Positions 1-8,447 of a DNA stretch of 64,000 nucleotides are shown here, piece by piece (positions within the stretch are counted from its first letter, which is position 1; the number at the start of each line of letters is the position of its first letter). Source of the DNA: JAOPZW01 sp963803375. GTDB lineage: Bacteria; Actinomycetota; Thermoleophilia; Solirubrobacterales; Solirubrobacteraceae. The notes below the pieces were generated by a model, which searched no databases, was not told the origin of the DNA, and saw only the letters and a list, made by a program, of their open reading frames with translations. The stretch spans positions 62,001 through 126,000 of the forward strand of contig CAWDMB010000009.1 of the NCBI GenBank assembly GCA_963803375.1. The letters run 5' to 3'. The position numbers were made by a program, and so were the translations under genes.

Positions 1-167
1 GGGCTCGGCTCGGGCTCGGGCGGGCGGTCGTCGCCGTCGTCCCCGGGCCACCAGCCGCGCCAGTCGGGCCGGTTGTCCTCGTCGAGGAGGAGCGCCCAGA
101 CGAGCGCGGCCATCCCGACGATGTGCACGAGGACGGTCAGCCCGAGCGCGAGGACCTCCTTGGTCAC
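1..167 (-). CDS. Small membrane protein of unknown function (3' end beyond window)
   Basis: Reading left from a GTG at 165-167, the frame is open to the window edge (55 codons). Residues about 5-27 form one hydrophobic segment rich in Leu, Val and Ala, a likely transmembrane helix or uncleaved signal anchor. It is followed by an acidic Trp-containing stretch (DWRGWWPGDDGDD) and a Pro/Glu tail. I do not recognise the family. A TACGCT -10 box seven bases upstream supports the GTG as a leaderless start. The C-terminus is missing, so full length and function cannot be judged. Confidence 0.6.
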   Translation of the reverse strand, partial: MTKEVLALGLTVLVHIVGMAALVWALLLDEDNRPDWRGWWPGDDGDDRPPEPEPS

Positions 168-174
168 GGCACCT

Positions 175-180
175 AGCGTA
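175..180 (-). promoter_or_regulatory. -10 box of the small membrane protein gene (leaderless)
   Basis: TACGCT on the minus strand lies 7 nt before the GTG at 167. It matches TANNNT, and transcription would start at about the start codon. No convincing -35 box is visible. Confidence 0.45.
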
Positions 181-229
181 CCCCCACCGCGTCGTGGCGT
201 GGCAGCTTTGTGCGCCAATGCTCCGGTGG

Positions 230-322
230 TCAGGCGCGCCGCTTACCCGCGTACCACGCGAGCGCCGCGTCGACGTCGCCGACCTCGAGCGCGACGTGGT
301 TGATGCCGAGCGCCCGCGCCAC
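230..322 (-). pseudogene. Truncated N-terminal fragment of a VOC/glyoxalase-fold protein
   Basis: A GTG at 320-322, one base past the ribH stop, opens a 30-codon frame ending in TGA at 230-232. Its product contains INHVALEVGDVDAALAWY, which matches the first beta strand and helix of vicinal-oxygen-chelate (glyoxalase/bleomycin resistance) domains, including the metal-ligand His. The frame then diverges and stops after AGKRRA, where the family continues for at least 90 more residues. It looks like a gene eroded from its 3' end and may still be co-transcribed with the riboflavin operon. A functional micro-ORF is less likely. Confidence 0.5.
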
Positions 323-323
323 G

Positions 324-754
324 TCAGGCTCCGGCCAGCAGCTGCTCACGCAGGCGCGCGAGCGCGAGCACCGCCTCGGCCGCGTGGCGGCCCGAGTCGC
401 GTCGGTCGCCGCCCGCGCGCGCGAGTGCCTGCTCCATCGTGTCGACGGTGAGGACGCCGAACGCGCACGGCACGCCCGTGCGCAGCTGCACGTCCTGGAT
501 CCCGCGCGCGGCCTGGCCGCAGACGTAGTCGTAGTGGTCGGTCTCGCCGCGGATCACCGCGCCGACGCAGGCGACGCCGGCGTAGCGCCCCGACGCCGCC
601 GCGAGCTGCGCGGCCATCGGCAGCTCGAAGGCGCCGGGCACCGCGAAGACGTCGGCCGCCCCCGCCCCCGCCTCGGCGAACGCGGCCTGCGCGCCCGCGA
701 CGAGCCGGTCGGCGAGCTCCTCGTAGAAGCGCGCGGCGACGATCGCGAACGCGC

Positions 755-758
<4 letters not shown>
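324..758 (-). CDS. ribH: 6,7-dimethyl-8-ribityllumazine synthase
   Basis: Condenses 5-amino-6-ribitylamino-uracil with dihydroxybutanone phosphate to give lumazine, the penultimate step of riboflavin synthesis. The 144-residue length is usual for the capsid-forming family. The GAFELP strand and the IRGETDHYDYV segment, with its catalytic His, are both present. The ATG start overlaps the end of ribBA by four bases (755-758), so it is translationally coupled as the last intact gene of the riboflavin operon. A truncated VOC fragment follows directly. Confidence 0.95.
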
Positions 759-2025
<1,267 letters not shown>

Positions 2026-2029
<4 letters not shown>

Positions 2030-2610
2030 GCGCTCACCAGCTTCTCGACGTACTTGGCCACGATGTCCACCTCGAGGTTGACCGGCGTGCCCGGCGTCGC
2101 CTCGCCGAGGTTCGTCTGCCGGAGCGTCTCGGGGACGAGCGAGACGTCGAAGCTCTCGCCGTCGACGCGCGCGACGGTCAGCGAGACGCCGTCGACGGCG
2201 ATCGAGCCCTTCTCGACGACGTAGCGCAGGAGCTCGGGCTCGGCCGCGACCGTGACGACGCGCGCGAAGCCCTCGTCGCGGACGGCGGCGATCGCGCCGA
2301 CGCCGTCGACGTGGCCCTGCACGATGTGGCCGCCGAGGCGCTCCTGAGCGCGGACGGGCAGCTCGAGGTTGACCCGCGTGCCCTCGTGCGCGTCGCCCAG
2401 CGAGGAGCGCCGCAGCGTCTCGCGCATGACGTCGGCCCCGAAGCGGTCGCCGCGGAGGCCGACCGCGGTGAGGCAAACGCCGTTGACCGCGACCGAGTCG
2501 CCCTCGCGCAGCTCGCGTGCGAGCGCCGACTCGATCGCCAGCCGCACGCCCGCACCGGTCGCGTGGACCTCCGCGACGGTTCCGAGATCGGCGACGAGCC
2601 CCGTGAACAC
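2026..2610 (-). CDS. ribE: Riboflavin synthase alpha chain
   Basis: Dismutates two lumazines into riboflavin plus the ribitylaminouracil that RibH reuses. The 194-residue protein starts MFTGLV and has two homologous lumazine-binding barrels. The conserved N-terminus, the NGVCLT turn (first repeat) and the related DGVSLT turn (second repeat) are all visible. It starts three bases after the ribD stop and ends with TGA overlapping the TTG of ribBA, so the operon is tightly packed. Some databases call this gene ribC; I use the ribE convention. Confidence 0.94.
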
Positions 2611-2613
2611 CGG

Positions 2614-3738
2614 CTACCACTCCCGCATGCGCGCCGAGAGCAGCACGTCGCCGTCGGAGTCCGTGCAATCGAGCGTCAGCGCGCGCAGGGCGTCGGCGAC
2701 GCGTTCGACGCCCTCGCCCTCGAGCGGGTCGCGGGCCGAGCGCCCGCCCAGCAGCAGCGGCGCGATGAAGAGGCGCAGCACGTCGATCTCGCCGACGTCG
2801 AGAAACGTGCCGGCCAGGTGCGGGCCGCCCTCGAGCAGGAGGCTCGTGATCGGCGCGTCGAGCCCGCCGAGCTGGTCGAGCGCCGAGCGCACGCGCGCGG
2901 GCTCGTGCTCGCCGGTGGCCACGACGACGTGAGCCCCGGCCGACTCCAGCGCGTCCGTCGCCGAGCGCGGGGCGGCGCGCGAGACGACCACGACGAGCGG
3001 CAGCTCGCGCGCGGCGGTGACGAGCTGGGAGTCCAGCGGCAGGCGCCCGAGCGAGTCGAAGACGACGTGGCGCGGCTGGTGGAGCACGCCGTCGATGCGG
3101 GCCGTGAGCTGGGGATCGTCGGCGAGCGCCGTGCCGATGCCCACCCCGACGGCGTCGACGGACGCGCGCCAGCGGTGCGCCGTGCGGCGGCTGGACTCCG
3201 ACGAGATCCACTTCGAGTCGCCTGCACGCGTGGCGACCTTGCCGTCGAGGCTCATCGCCGACTTGAAGAGCACCCACGGGCGCCCCGTGCGGGCGTGCTT
3301 GCGGAAGGCCTGGTTCTGCAGCCGCGCCCGCGCGGCCAGCTCGCCGCCGGCGACGTCGACGACGACGCCCTCGTCGCGCAGGATGCCCAGGCCGCGGCCC
3401 GAGGCCTTCTCGCTCGGGTCGTCCCCGGCCACGACGACGCGGGCGATGCCGGCCTCGAGGATCGCCTCCGTGCACGGAGGCTGCCTGCCGTGGTGGCAGC
3501 AGGGCTCGAGCGAGACGTAGAGGGTGGCGCCGCGCACGTCGGTGGGCTCCGCGGCGGCGAGCGCCACCACCTCGGCGTGGGGCCCGCCGAACTCGCCGTG
3601 CCAGCCCTCGCCGAGGATCTCGTCGTCCTTCACGACGACGGCGCCGACGACCGGATTGGGGCTCACGCGCCCGACCCCGCGGTCGGCGAGCTCGATCGCC
3701 CGCGTGAGGTGGGCGTGGTCGGTATCGGTGCGCTGCAA
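2614..3738 (-). CDS. ribD: Bifunctional riboflavin deaminase/reductase
   Basis: First gene of the riboflavin operon, 374 residues. The N-terminal deaminase domain has zinc ligands in HAE (H54, E56) and PCC...C (C80, C89). The C-terminal reductase domain begins near residue 150 (VLFKSAMSLDGKVA). It deaminates the pyrimidine from GTP and then reduces the ribosyl side chain. The start is a TTG at 3736-3738, supported by a TAGACT -10 box ten bases upstream and by family length; no ATG or GTG fits. No FMN riboswitch fits in the 27 bases before the neighbouring gene. Confidence 0.93.
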   Translation of the reverse strand: MQRTDTDHAHLTRAIELADRGVGRVSPNPVVGAVVVKDDEILGEGWHGEFGGPHAEVVALAAAEPTDVRGATLYVSLEPCCHHGRQPPCTEAILEAGIARVVVAGDDPSEKASGRGLGILRDEGVVVDVAGGELAARARLQNQAFRKHARTGRPWVLFKSAMSLDGKVATRAGDSKWISSESSRRTAHRWRASVDAVGVGIGTALADDPQLTARIDGVLHQPRHVVFDSLGRLPLDSQLVTAARELPLVVVVSRAAPRSATDALESAGAHVVVATGEHEPARVRSALDQLGGLDAPITSLLLEGGPHLAGTFLDVGEIDVLRLFIAPLLLGGRSARDPLEGEGVERVADALRALTLDCTDSDGDVLLSARMREW

Positions 3739-3748
3739 GGCCCAACGC

Positions 3749-3754
3749 AGTCTA
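3749..3754 (-). promoter_or_regulatory. Riboflavin operon -10 box
   Basis: TAGACT on the minus strand is 10 nt before the ribD TTG. It predicts a leaderless or near-leaderless mRNA, leaving no room for an RFN element. Confidence 0.5.
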
Positions 3755-3765
3755 GAACCCGCGCC

Positions 3766-5409
3766 TCAGCACCCGTCGCCGCGCAGACGGAAGATCCGCA
3801 CGTCCGGCCCGGGACGCGCGTAGGCGCGCGGATACGGGTTGAAGCTCCAGTCGAAGTTGAACGCGACCGGTCCCGCGCCCGGCCGGTACGGCGAGACGTG
3901 GTGCACGAGCGTCGCCTCGCGCTCGAGGCGCCGGTAGTAGGCGATCGCCCGGGGCACCGCCGCCGGCTGCGCCTCGGCGCGCCCGCGCTGGGTCGAGCCG
4001 CTCACCACCAAGCAGAAGCCCGCGCGCCGGTAGCGGTCCAGCAGCCCGGGGAAGAGCGTGCGCCCGTAGTCCTCGATGTTCACGACGCGCCCGCCCTCGA
4101 GATACGAGCGCAGCGAGCGCCACTTGCGCCACCGGGCGCCGTTGCTCGTGGGCAGGGCGCGGCCGACGTCGCTCGCCCACGCGTCCGGGGAGATCGGCTC
4201 GACGACGACCCGGGTGCCGGCGGGCACGTGCTCGACCAGCCACGCGCGGGCGAGGTTGCGCGTGTCCGACCGCGACAGGACCCGGTCGCCGTGGATGCTC
4301 GTGAGCACGCCCTGGGCCAGGACGAGCGCGACGAGCGCCGGCGCCGGCCAGCGGCGGCCGGCGAGCGCGGCGACGGCCAGCGCGGCGAGGAGGCAGAGGA
4401 CCGGGAAGACCGGCAGCAGCCAGCGCCCGTAGAAGCGGCCCTGCAGGCCCATCACGAGCACGAACAGGACCGGCGCGGGCGCGAGCACGGCGAGCAGCCG
4501 CGGGTCGCGCCGCGCGGCCAGGACGCCGCCCGCCACGGCGGCGGCCAGCGGGACCCAGCCGAGCCCCCACGTGAGCGTCCATAGGTAGTAGAGGTGCCCC
4601 GAGGCCTGGGTCAGGCCGAGCTTGCCCTCGGCGTCGCCCGTGGCCGAGAGCTGGTGGGCGAGGCCGCCGTGCAGCTCGCGAGGCGCGAGCACCGCGAAGG
4701 GGTCGGCGGCGACGAAGGCCGCGACCGCCGCGGCGCCGGCGACGAGCAGGCCGCGGGCGCCGCCGGGGCGCCCGATCGCCGCGCCCAGGAGCGGCGCCAG
4801 CGCGACGAGCGCCGTGTACTTGGTCGCGCAGGCGAGGCCGAGGCCCACGCCGGCCAGCGCGTAGTCGCCCGCCCGCCCGCCGCGCACGATCCGCGCGGCG
4901 CCCCAGAGCGAGAGCGCGATCGGGGCGAGCGCCGGGCCGTCGTTGAGCGCGAGGTGCCCGTAGAAGACGGGCAGGAAGGCGACGGCCAGCAGCGCCGCCG
5001 CGAGCAGGCCGACCGCGCGCCCGGCGAGCCGCGCGCCGGCGAGGTAGACGAGCCCGACGGCGACCGTGCCGAGCACGGCGCTCGTCGCCCGCGCCACGGC
5101 GAGGACCGCGCTCGGATCGGTAGCGAACGCGTGGTCGACGCCGCCGCGCCCCCCGAAGCGCAGCGCGAAGACGACGTGCAGCAGGTACGTGAAGGCCGGC
5201 GGGTTGACGAAGTAGTGCGGGTTGAAGCCGTGGCCGAAGAGCCCGATCGCGTTCGGCACGAAATGGGCGTTCTCGTCGGCGTTGTAGACGTAGGGCAGCC
5301 CGTGCTTGAGGCCCCAGAGGCGCAGCACGAGCGCGACGACGAGCACGGCCGCGACGGCGATCCGCCACCCCCACGGGCGCGCGGCCGCGGGCAGCGTCGC
5401 GCGGGCCAT
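3766..5409 (-). CDS. GT39/ArnT-type polytopic glycosyltransferase
   Basis: A 547-residue integral membrane protein with about ten or more hydrophobic segments from residue 13 onward. The first periplasmic loop holds ADENAHF, the acidic pair typical of GT-C enzymes that use lipid-phosphate sugars, followed by NPPAFTYLL, close to the PPxxY motif of PMT/ArnT proteins. A soluble C-terminal domain follows the last helix. It probably transfers a sugar from a polyprenyl phosphate outside the membrane; acceptor and sugar are unknown. It is divergent from the GT2 gene by only 25 bases, suggesting one glycan pathway. The ATG at 5407-5409 is the first start compatible with the signal-anchor helix. Confidence 0.75.
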   Translation of the reverse strand: MARATLPAAARPWGWRIAVAAVLVVALVLRLWGLKHGLPYVYNADENAHFVPNAIGLFGHGFNPHYFVNPPAFTYLLHVVFALRFGGRGGVDHAFATDPSAVLAVARATSAVLGTVAVGLVYLAGARLAGRAVGLLAAALLAVAFLPVFYGHLALNDGPALAPIALSLWGAARIVRGGRAGDYALAGVGLGLACATKYTALVALAPLLGAAIGRPGGARGLLVAGAAAVAAFVAADPFAVLAPRELHGGLAHQLSATGDAEGKLGLTQASGHLYYLWTLTWGLGWVPLAAAVAGGVLAARRDPRLLAVLAPAPVLFVLVMGLQGRFYGRWLLPVFPVLCLLAALAVAALAGRRWPAPALVALVLAQGVLTSIHGDRVLSRSDTRNLARAWLVEHVPAGTRVVVEPISPDAWASDVGRALPTSNGARWRKWRSLRSYLEGGRVVNIEDYGRTLFPGLLDRYRRAGFCLVVSGSTQRGRAEAQPAAVPRAIAYYRRLEREATLVHHVSPYRPGAGPVAFNFDWSFNPYPRAYARPGPDVRIFRLRGDGC

Positions 5410-5434
5410 GTGGGACACTGGCGCGACCGCGGGC

Positions 5435-6484
5435 ATGAAGCTCATCATCCAGATTCCCTGCCTCGACGAGGAGGCCACCCTCCCCGCGACGCTCGCCGAC
5501 CTGCCGCGCGCGGTCCAGGGCTTCGACGAGGTGCAGTGGCTGGTGATCGACGACGGCTCGACGGATCGCACGATCGAGGTCGCGCGCGCCCACGGCGTCG
5601 AGCACATCGTCCGCCTGACCAACAACAAGGGGCTGGCGGCCGGCTTCCAGGCCGGCCTGGACGCCGCGCTGAAGCTCGGCGCCGACGTCGTCGTCAACAC
5701 CGATGCCGACAACCAGTACTCGGGCGCCGACATCGCCAAGCTCGTGGCGCCGATCCTGGCCGGCACGGCGGACATGGTCGTCGGCGACCGCCACACCGAC
5801 GAGATCGAGCACTTCTCGCCGCTCAAGAAGCGCCTACAGCGCCTCGGCTCCTGGGTCGTACGCCAGGCCTCGGACACCGAGGTGCCCGACACGACCTCGG
5901 GCTTTCGGGCCTACAACCGCGAGGCCGCGATCCAGATGGCGGTCGTCTCGAAGTACACGTACACGCTCGAGACGATCATCCAGGCGGGCAAGCTGCTCGT
6001 CGCCACCGACCACGTCCCGATCGCCACGAACCCGCAGACGCGCGAGTCCCGGCTGTTCCCGTCCATGCGCTCCTACGTCGGGCGCAACGCGGTCGCCATC
6101 GCCCGCGTCTACGCGCAGTACGAGCCGCTCAAGGTCTTCATGACGCTCGCGGCGCTGCTGGCCGTGCTCGCGCTCGTCCCGTTCGGGCGCTTCACGGTCG
6201 CCTACGTCGGCGGCGACGGCGCCGGCCACGTGCAGTCGCTGATCTTCGGGACCGTGCTCTTCAACGCGGCCGTCGTGCTGGCGGCGCTCGGCGTGATCGG
6301 AGACCTCCTCTACGGCCAGCGGATCATGAGCCAGCGGATCTTCGAGCGCGTGCGGCGCATCGAGCTGGCGCTCGAGATCCCGCCCTCGCACTACGAGCCG
6401 GGCGCCGAGCCGTCCGGGCAGGCGCCGACGACCGGCGCGCACGCCGGCCCACGCAGCGAGCAGCCCGAGGCGCTCGAGGTATGA
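5435..6484 (+). CDS. GT2 family glycosyltransferase, polyprenyl-phosphate type
   Basis: A 349-residue protein. Residues 1-230 form a GT-A domain starting MKLIIQIPCLDEEATLP, with VIDDGSTD (nucleotide-binding Asp) and NTDADNQY (metal-binding DAD-like motif). Two hydrophobic segments follow at about 235-257 and 272-294, then a polar tail. This resembles DPM1/ArnC-like enzymes that charge undecaprenyl phosphate with a sugar, which would feed the adjacent GT39 enzyme. The stop overlaps the next start (ATGA). Exact sugar donor is unknown. Confidence 0.8.
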   Translation: MKLIIQIPCLDEEATLPATLADLPRAVQGFDEVQWLVIDDGSTDRTIEVARAHGVEHIVRLTNNKGLAAGFQAGLDAALKLGADVVVNTDADNQYSGADIAKLVAPILAGTADMVVGDRHTDEIEHFSPLKKRLQRLGSWVVRQASDTEVPDTTSGFRAYNREAAIQMAVVSKYTYTLETIIQAGKLLVATDHVPIATNPQTRESRLFPSMRSYVGRNAVAIARVYAQYEPLKVFMTLAALLAVLALVPFGRFTVAYVGGDGAGHVQSLIFGTVLFNAAVVLAALGVIGDLLYGQRIMSQRIFERVRRIELALEIPPSHYEPGAEPSGQAPTTGAHAGPRSEQPEALEV

Positions 6485-7119
6485 GCGCCCCGGGCGTGAC
6501 CGTCGACCGCGACGGCACGGTCACGGGCAACACGTACGACAAGTACGGCTCGAGCAACCCGGTCGTCCGGCGGCTGATGGCCCGCTTCGAGGGCGCGCTC
6601 GACGAGCTCTTCGCCCGCGCGGACCCGCGCTCGCTGCTCGACGTCGGCTGCGGCGAGGGCGTGCTCGTCGAGCGCTGGGCGCACCGGCTCGGGCCCGCGC
6701 GCCGCGTCGTCGGCATCGACCTCGAGGACCCCGCGCTCCAGGCGCAGTGGGCCGCGCGCCGCGCGCCGAACCTCGAGCTGCGAGTGATGCGCGCCGAGCA
6801 CCTGCCCTTCGCCGACGGCGAGTTCGACGTCGCCGCGGCGATCGAGGTCCTCGAGCACGTTCCCGACCCCGAGCACACGCTGAGCGAGATGACGCGCGTG
6901 GCCCGGCGGTGGCTGCTCGTCTCCGTGCCGCGCGAGCCGCTGTGGCGCGCGCTCAACGTCGCGCGCGGCGCCTACCTGCGCGCGGCCGGCAACACCCCCG
7001 GGCACCTCAACCACTGGTCCCGGCGCGGCTTCGCGGCCCTGCTGGCGCGCCACGGCGAGGTCGTCGAGGCGCGCTCGCCGTTTCCCTGGACCATGCTCCT
7101 GGTCCGGGTGGGTGGCTAG
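6481..7119 (+). CDS. SAM-dependent class I methyltransferase
   Basis: A 212-residue Rossmann-fold methyltransferase. Motif I is LLDVGCGEGVLVERW (about residues 44-58), the acidic motif II end is GIDLEDP, and motif IV is EFDVAAAIEVLEHVPDP, typical of the Methyltransf_11 group. The ATG overlaps the GT2 stop (ATGA) and its end overlaps the flippase GTG, so the three genes form one translationally coupled unit. It probably methylates a glycan or a lipid-linked intermediate; the substrate is inferred only from context. Confidence 0.8.
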   Translation: MSAPGVTVDRDGTVTGNTYDKYGSSNPVVRRLMARFEGALDELFARADPRSLLDVGCGEGVLVERWAHRLGPARRVVGIDLEDPALQAQWAARRAPNLELRVMRAEHLPFADGEFDVAAAIEVLEHVPDPEHTLSEMTRVARRWLLVSVPREPLWRALNVARGAYLRAAGNTPGHLNHWSRRGFAALLARHGEVVEARSPFPWTMLLVRVGG

Positions 7120-8416
7120 CCCGGCCGCGGCGGTCGCGCCGGCGCGCGGCGAGGGCTTCGCCCGCGGCGCGCGGGTCCTCTCGCTCGGGATCGCGGCGAC
7201 GGGGCTGTTCACGTTCGCGTACTTCGCGGTCGCCTCGCACGTCCTGCCCGCCGGCCAGTACGGCGCGATCTCGCTGCTGTGGGCGGTGCTCTTCGTCGTC
7301 ATCTCGGTCATCTACCGGCCCGTCGAGCAGCTGCTCTCGCGCACGATCGCCGACCGTCGCGCGCGCGGGCGGCACGGCGGGCACCCGCTGCGCGTCCCGC
7401 TGCTCGTGCAGGGCGGCTTCGCGCTGGCCTTCCTCGCAGCGGCCCTCGCGCTGCGCGGGCCGATCGAGGACGCCCTCGACTCGGCCGCGCTGTTCTGGAT
7501 CTTCGTCGGGGCGACGCTCGCCTACGCCGCCTCGTACTTCGCGCGCGGCTACCTGGCGGGACACGGATGGTTCGCGCTCTACGGCGGCCTCGTGCTCTTC
7601 GAGGCCGTCTCGCGCTTCCTCTTCCCGGTGGCAGTCGCCGTGGGGCTGGCGACCGGCCAGACGGCGGTGGCGCTGGGGATCCTCGCCGCGCCTGTGGCCT
7701 CGCTGCTCGTCGTGCCGTGGGCGCTCGCCCGTCACGCCGGCGCGGCCGAGCGGGAGCGCGGCGGGGCCGATCGGCTTACGCTGCGCGCCGGCGCCGCCTT
7801 CGCAGGCTCCGTCGCGGCGATCCAGCTCGCCGAGCAGACGCTCCTGAACGCGGCGGTGCTGACCGTCAGCGTGACCGCGAGCACGGCCGCGGCGGGCGTC
7901 GTCTTCAACGCGCTGCTCATCGCCCGCGCGCCGCTGCAGCTCTTCCAGGCCGTGCAGACGTCGCTGCTGCCCCATCTCGCCGGCCTGGAGGCGACGCGGG
8001 GGCACGCCGCCTTCGCGCACGCGATCCGCGTCACGATCCTCGCGATCGCGGGCTTCGCGGGCGCCGTCGCGCTCGGGCTGCTGCTCGTCGGTCCGTGGGT
8101 CATGGACGTCGTCTTCGGTCCGGGCGCCGACTACGGGCGCGTCGGGCTCGCCGTCATCGCCGTGGGCATGGGACTGCACCTGTGCGCGGGGACGCTCACC
8201 CAGGCCGCGCTGGCCCGAGGGCACGCGCACGGCGCGGCGGCCGCGTGGGTCGCCTGCGCAGCGGCCTTCGCGGGGTGGATGCTCGTGCCGCTCGTCGACG
8301 ACGAGCTCGTGCGCGCGGAGACCGGCTACGCCGGCGCCGCCGCGCTGCTGTGCGCGCTGCTCTTCGCGCTCTACCGCCTCGGCGGACCGGCGACTGTCGT
8401 GTCCTCCCCCGCCTAG
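7112..8416 (+). CDS. Polysaccharide flippase-like membrane protein (MATE/MOP fold)
   Basis: A 434-residue protein with roughly 12-14 hydrophobic segments, beginning RVLSLGIAATGLFTFAYF and including paired six-helix halves as in Wzx/MurJ-like MOP exporters. It likely moves lipid-linked glycans across the membrane, completing the GT2-methyltransferase-flippase operon. The GTG at 7112 overlaps the methyltransferase stop by eight bases. It ends 31 bases from the convergent ABC permease, with no obvious strong terminator between. MurJ itself is less likely because the gene sits with glycan genes outside the dcw cluster. Confidence 0.72.
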   Translation: MASPAAAVAPARGEGFARGARVLSLGIAATGLFTFAYFAVASHVLPAGQYGAISLLWAVLFVVISVIYRPVEQLLSRTIADRRARGRHGGHPLRVPLLVQGGFALAFLAAALALRGPIEDALDSAALFWIFVGATLAYAASYFARGYLAGHGWFALYGGLVLFEAVSRFLFPVAVAVGLATGQTAVALGILAAPVASLLVVPWALARHAGAAERERGGADRLTLRAGAAFAGSVAAIQLAEQTLLNAAVLTVSVTASTAAAGVVFNALLIARAPLQLFQAVQTSLLPHLAGLEATRGHAAFAHAIRVTILAIAGFAGAVALGLLLVGPWVMDVVFGPGADYGRVGLAVIAVGMGLHLCAGTLTQAALARGHAHGAAAAWVACAAAFAGWMLVPLVDDELVRAETGYAGAAALLCALLFALYRLGGPATVVSSPA

Positions 8417-8447
8417 GTGGAGAAGACGACACTCGCCGAAGGGCGCC

